From contig NZ_OBEJ01000002.1 in NCBI RefSeq assembly GCF_900215575.1, positions 620,001 through 684,000 of the forward strand: a DNA stretch of 64,000 nt, in the 5' to 3' direction. Both the position numbers and the translations under genes were made by a program. Shown here one piece after another: positions 60,397 through 64,000 of this stretch. This stretch comes from Natronoarchaeum philippinense (GTDB lineage: Archaea > Halobacteriota > Halobacteria > Halobacteriales > Natronoarchaeaceae). The notes beneath the pieces are model-generated. The model was not told the DNA's origin and did no database searches. It worked only from the letters and a program-made list of their open reading frames with translations. The number at the start of each line of letters is the position of its first letter. Positions within the stretch are counted from its first letter, which is position 1.

Positions 60397-62736
60397 ATGG
60401 CAGTACTCTGGCTGGACGAGATCGGGGCCGACGACGTCGACATCGTCGGCGGAAAGGGTGCGTCGCTGGGGGAACTGACGGGCGCGGGCCTGCCGGTCCC
60501 GTCGGGATTTGTGGTCGAAGCGGCCGCCTATCGGTCGTTTCTCGAAGCGACCGGGATCGACGACGAACTGTTTTCGGTTGTCGATGTCGACGTGGAGGAC
60601 TCGGCGGCGTTGTCGTCGGCCGCCGAGCGCGCGCAAGAGCTGATTCTGGACGCTCCGATACCGGCCGAGGTCGAAGCCGAAATCACCGAGGCCTACGAGT
60701 CGCTGGGCGACGGCGACGCGTTCGTCGCCGTTCGCTCCTCCGCGACCGCCGAAGACCTGCCCGACGCGAGTTTTGCGGGTCAACAGGAGACGTTCCTCAA
60801 CGTCACTGGCGAGGACCTGCTCGACCGCGTCCGTGAGTGCTGGGCGTCGCTGTTCACCCAACGAGCGATTTACTACCGGCAGAAACAGGGGTTCGACCAC
60901 AGCGTCGTCGACATCGCGGTCGTCGTCCAGCGGATGGTCGACGCCGAGCGCAGCGGCGTCATGTTCACCAGCCACCCCTCGACCGGCGACCCGCGCATGA
61001 TCGTCGAAGCCGCGTGGGGGCTCGGCGAGGCCGTCGTCTCCGGGTCGGTGTCGCCGGACAACTACATCGTCGATCGGCAAAACGGGAGCGTCGAACAAGT
61101 CACCGTCGCCGACAAGAAAGTGATGCACGAGAAAGACGCCGAGACGGGCGAGACGGTCGAACGGCCCGTCCCCGAGGACCGCCGGGAGGAGCGCGTTCTC
61201 ACCGACGAGCACCTGTCGGCGCTGATCGAACTCGGCGAGGCCGTCGAGGAGCACTACGGGACGCCCCAAGACGTCGAGTGGGCGATGGTCGAGGGCGAGA
61301 TTCACATGCTCCAGTCGCGGCCGATCACGACGATCGACGACGCCGGCGGCGCCGACGATTCGGCGCCCGCCAGCGCGCTCGACGACATGAGTCTCGACGG
61401 GAAACAAGACAGCGCAGCCGACGGCGGCGCAGTCACCGAGCAGTCGGGCGGTGACGACGCCACCGGCGAACACCTGCTGTCGGGACTCGGCTCCAGTCCC
61501 GGCACGGTAAGCGGGGCGGTCCGGCTCGTTGGCAAACTCGACGAGCTGGACAAGGTCGGCGAGGGCGACGTGATCGTCACCGAGATGACGACGCCGGACA
61601 TGGTGCCGGCGATGAAACGTGCCGCCGGAATCGTCACCGACGAAGGCGGAATGACCAGCCACGCCGCCATCGTCTCTCGTGAGCTGGGCGTCCCGGCGGT
61701 CGTCGGTACTGGCGGGGCGACGACGGCGCTCGACGACGGGCAGGTCGTGACGATCGACGGCGAGAAAGGCACCGTCGTGGAAGGTCGTGAAACGACCAGC
61801 GAGGAGCCCGAACCCGTCGAGGACGCGCGTCCGTCGACGCCGGTCAAGCCAATGACGGCCACCGAGGTCAAGGTCAACGTCTCGATCCCCGAGGCCGCCG
61901 AGCGCGCCGCGGCGACCGGCGCCGACGGCGTCGGCCTGCTCCGGATCGAGCACATGGTGCTGTCGCTGGACAAGACGCCCGAGCGCTACGTCAGCGAGCA
62001 CGGCGAGCGCGCGTACATCGACGAACTGGTCGACGGCATCCGGACGGTGGCCGACGAGTTCTACCCGCGGCCGGTGCGGGTGCGCACGCTCGACGCCCCG
62101 ACCGACGAGTTCCGCGAGTTAGAGGGCGGCGAGGACGAACCCGACGAGCACAACCCGATGCTCGGCTACCGCGGCATCCGCCGAAGCCTCGATCGCCCCG
62201 ACGTGTTTGGGTACGAGCTCGCCGCGTTCCGTCGCCTGTTCGAGATGGGCTACGACAACATCGAGATCATGTTCCCGCTGGTCAACGACGCCGAGGACGT
62301 GCTGCGGGCCCGGCGGCTGATGGAAGACGCCGGCATCGACCCGGACAAGCGCTCGTGGGGCGTGATGATCGAGACGCCAGCCAGCGCGCTGGGCGTCGAG
62401 TCAATGGCCGAAGCCGGTATCGACTTCGCCTCGTTCGGGACGAACGATCTCACCCAGTACACGCTGGCGGTGGATCGCAACAACGGCGCCGTCGCGGATC
62501 GGTTCGACGAACTCCACCCGGCCGTGCTCGAACTGATCTCGACGACGATCGAGACCTGCCGCGAGCACGACATCGACACGAGCATCTGCGGACAGGCCGG
62601 CTCGAAGCCCGACATGGTCGACGCGCTGGTCAACGAAGGAATCACCTCGATCAGCGCCAACGTCGACGCAGTCCGCGACGTTCAGCACGAGGTCAAGCGC
62701 GTCGAGCAACGTTTGATGCTCGAATCGGTGCGCTGA
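60397..62736 (+). CDS. ppsA: Phosphoenolpyruvate synthase
   Basis: The enzyme makes PEP from pyruvate and ATP, the first step of gluconeogenesis, so it opposes pyruvate kinase at 31470. The 779-residue protein has the N-terminal ATP-binding domain (about 12-320; VGGKGASLGELTGAGLPVPSGF, here as motif GGKGASLGEL and VAVRSSATAEDLPDASFAGQ), the mobile phosphohistidine domain with H422 in GGMTSHAAIVSREL, and the C-terminal PEP-binding barrel with IEHMVLSLDK, FPLVNDAEDVL and the CGQAGSKP motif. Residues and length are complete. It is divergent from a membrane protein gene. Confidence 0.96.
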   Translation: MAVLWLDEIGADDVDIVGGKGASLGELTGAGLPVPSGFVVEAAAYRSFLEATGIDDELFSVVDVDVEDSAALSSAAERAQELILDAPIPAEVEAEITEAYESLGDGDAFVAVRSSATAEDLPDASFAGQQETFLNVTGEDLLDRVRECWASLFTQRAIYYRQKQGFDHSVVDIAVVVQRMVDAERSGVMFTSHPSTGDPRMIVEAAWGLGEAVVSGSVSPDNYIVDRQNGSVEQVTVADKKVMHEKDAETGETVERPVPEDRREERVLTDEHLSALIELGEAVEEHYGTPQDVEWAMVEGEIHMLQSRPITTIDDAGGADDSAPASALDDMSLDGKQDSAADGGAVTEQSGGDDATGEHLLSGLGSSPGTVSGAVRLVGKLDELDKVGEGDVIVTEMTTPDMVPAMKRAAGIVTDEGGMTSHAAIVSRELGVPAVVGTGGATTALDDGQVVTIDGEKGTVVEGRETTSEEPEPVEDARPSTPVKPMTATEVKVNVSIPEAAERAAATGADGVGLLRIEHMVLSLDKTPERYVSEHGERAYIDELVDGIRTVADEFYPRPVRVRTLDAPTDEFRELEGGEDEPDEHNPMLGYRGIRRSLDRPDVFGYELAAFRRLFEMGYDNIEIMFPLVNDAEDVLRARRLMEDAGIDPDKRSWGVMIETPASALGVESMAEAGIDFASFGTNDLTQYTLAVDRNNGAVADRFDELHPAVLELISTTIETCREHDIDTSICGQAGSKPDMVDALVNEGITSISANVDAVRDVQHEVKRVEQRLMLESVR

Positions 62737-62784
62737 TCGGACGCCGCCATCACGCTTTTTACTGTGCCAGCCGGGTACACCCAT

Positions 62785-63348
62785 GTGACCGACCACGAAC
62801 CTAACGAGTACGTCATCGAACAGGTGGAACGCGAAGGCGAGTCGCTGCTGGTCGGCGAGTTCCTGCAGTACATCGAGCGCTACGACGACGACGCCGAACG
62901 CGGCGTCAGCGACGAGCTACTCGATGCCTACGTCGAGACGCTCAGAGAGGAGGACTTCTTCGTCCGCGGGCCGAGCAAGCCCCGCGAGCAGATCGACGAG
63001 CGCACGACCGACAGCGAGACGTGGGTCGAGCAGGACGCGTTCTACGAGGTCGGCGACGGTCACGTGAGCAACTTCCCGGAACACTGGCACGACCAACTCG
63101 GCGGCGAGGACGACCTTCGCGCGTTCGTCCGGGTAATGACCGAGGACATCGAGAGCGCCGAGGAGGGCACCGACAGAGGCGGGCAGGGAACGGGCGTCCC
63201 CGAACCGCTGCTACTCGACGCCGCCGCCATCATCGGCGCGTTCAGCCGAGAGGAGGCCACGGCCAAACTAGAGGCCGCACGCGATCGAGGCGAACTCGTC
63301 ATGGACGCCGACATGAACCGGCAAGGACGCGTCAAGCTCCCCGAGTAA
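62785..63348 (+). CDS. Haloarchaeal protein of unknown function
   Basis: The 187-residue acidic protein starts (GTG) MTDHEPNEYVIEQVEREG. It has two helical regions (8-60 and 130-180) separated by a polar part with VSNFPEHWHDQLGGEDDLR. No membrane segment or signal is present. It could start seven codons upstream at the GTG at 62764, but a box A-like tttttact at 62755 lies 28 bases before the GTG at 62785. I do not recognise the family. It is co-directional with ppsA and the pantoate kinase gene. Confidence 0.6.
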   Translation: MTDHEPNEYVIEQVEREGESLLVGEFLQYIERYDDDAERGVSDELLDAYVETLREEDFFVRGPSKPREQIDERTTDSETWVEQDAFYEVGDGHVSNFPEHWHDQLGGEDDLRAFVRVMTEDIESAEEGTDRGGQGTGVPEPLLLDAAAIIGAFSREEATAKLEAARDRGELVMDADMNRQGRVKLPE

Positions 63349-63441
63349 CGGCATCGTCCGATCGGATGCTGTACGCTTATTTGTGTTCGACTGAAAAACC
63401 GCGCCGATGACTGCACGGAGACGGGATCGAGGGGGACGGCG

Positions 63442-64000
63442 ATGAGCGAGGCGGCGACCGCGTTCGTTCCGGGTCACATCACGGGCTTTTTCACCGTCTG
63501 CGAGGACGACGACCCGACGAAGGCGGGATCACAGGGGGCCGGACTGGCGCTGTCCGACGGCGTCGACGTGACGGTGCGACCGACCGAGGAGCGGGCGGTG
63601 TATCTCAACGACACCAGCATCGGGGTCGAAGCGGTCGAGCGCGTCCTCGACGCGCTGTCGGTCGATGTGACTGTGACGGCCGAAACCGACCTCCCGCTGG
63701 GCTCTGGCTTTGGCGTCTCCGGGGCGCTCGCGCTGGGGACGGCGCTGGCCGCAAACGACGCGCTCGGACTGGCGCTTTCGGAAAACGAACTAGTCACGAT
63801 CGCACACGGCGCCGAAGTCCAGTCCGGGACGGGACTGGGCGACGTGGTCGCGCAGGCTCGCGGCGGCGTGCCGATCCGGCTGGAACCGGGCGGACCACAG
63901 CACAATCTGCTCGACGCCGTTCCAGCGCGCGCACGCGTGGAATACATCACGTTTGGCGAACTGGAGACCGAAGCGGTACTGGGCGGTGAGACCGACCCGA
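63442..64000 (+). CDS. Pantoate kinase (GHMP family), partial at window edge
   Basis: The frame runs off the window without a stop, giving the first 186 residues. It matches archaeal pantoate kinase, the GHMP-fold enzyme that phosphorylates pantoate on the archaeal route to coenzyme A. Visible features are the N-terminal ATAFVPGHITGFF, a long beta region, the GHMP loop LPLGSGFGVSGALALGTALA, and EVQSGTGLGDVVAQARGG. The start is the ATG at 63442, preceded by an AT-rich stretch (cgcttatttgtg) about 60 bases upstream. It complements the decarboxylase (panP-like) at 39110. Confidence 0.87.
   Translation, partial: MSEAATAFVPGHITGFFTVCEDDDPTKAGSQGAGLALSDGVDVTVRPTEERAVYLNDTSIGVEAVERVLDALSVDVTVTAETDLPLGSGFGVSGALALGTALAANDALGLALSENELVTIAHGAEVQSGTGLGDVVAQARGGVPIRLEPGGPQHNLLDAVPARARVEYITFGELETEAVLGGETDP

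Noticed and set aside
1-64000. tRNA, rRNA, RNase P or SRP RNA genes
   Set aside because: No cloverleaf with a TTCRANY loop, rRNA block or signature of the other RNAs was seen in the spacers.

Overview
The window is chromosomal DNA from a halophilic archaeon (class Halobacteria). The evidence is high GC in most genes, strongly acidic proteins, many leaderless genes with a TATA-like box 25-35 bases before the start codon, and archaeal or haloarchaeal markers: TFE, GGGP synthase, archaeal-type SMC/ScpA, MfnA/PanP-type decarboxylase, HalOD1 and DICT domain proteins, bacterio-opsin-activator-type HTH, and a pantoate kinase. I cannot name the genus with confidence. I see no rRNA, tRNA or CRISPR array.

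Layout. 1-5.4 kb: tfe, DUF2110 and a lipoprotein in overlapping or touching order, then a CinA-type protein, an NAD kinase and an AbrB-PhoU regulator. 5.5-9 kb: small haloarchaeal proteins, an LEA14-like protein, an SRPBCC protein and a nitrilase-family hydrolase. 9-12.5 kb: a two-component cluster (REC-kinase, single-domain regulator, PAS/GAF-kinase). 12.5-20 kb: a possible structured RNA, aldehyde dehydrogenase, a RIO-like kinase, acyl-CoA dehydrogenase, an archaellin-like gene with no normal start codon, an M24 peptidase and aroA.

19.9-24.6 kb is the accessory island. A visibly AT-richer two-gene cassette encodes an EVE-domain McrB-like AAA+ NTPase and a McrC-like PD-(D/E)XK nuclease, overlapping by 8 bases. 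It is followed directly by the 3' remnant of a type IIG/Eco57I-like restriction-methylase gene and then by a HicB-HicA toxin-antitoxin pair. The arrangement reads as a modification-dependent (type IV-like) defence module that replaced most of an older restriction-modification gene. It is the best candidate for an undercharacterised system here.

24.7-34.9 kb: fructosamine-kinase family protein, a repeat-rich spacer, aroC, a DUF84 NTPase, small HTH proteins, a stomatin/NfeD pair, pyruvate kinase, and regulatory proteins. 34.9-51.3 kb: metG, an oxidoreductase, a DUF4013 membrane protein, mfnA/panP, aspS, a MATE transporter, GGGP synthase, a DICT protein, a cupin, topA, a HalOD1 protein, a zinc-ribbon protein and gatB. 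51.4-64 kb: coiled-coil protein, smc and scpA, a 36-residue gene with a strong promoter, a lipoprotein, a phosphoribosyltransferase, a PhzF-like protein, a membrane protein, PEP synthase, and a pantoate kinase cut by the window edge.

Together the core genes cover transcription initiation, translation (metG, aspS, gatB), chromosome topology and segregation (topA, smc, scpA), the shikimate pathway (aroA, aroC), the PEP-pyruvate node (pyruvate kinase against PEP synthase), coenzyme A supply (decarboxylase and pantoate kinase) and archaeal lipid synthesis. A degenerate intergenic element with conserved flanks and a variable hairpin core occurs three times (about 5.35, 24.0 and 46.2 kb).
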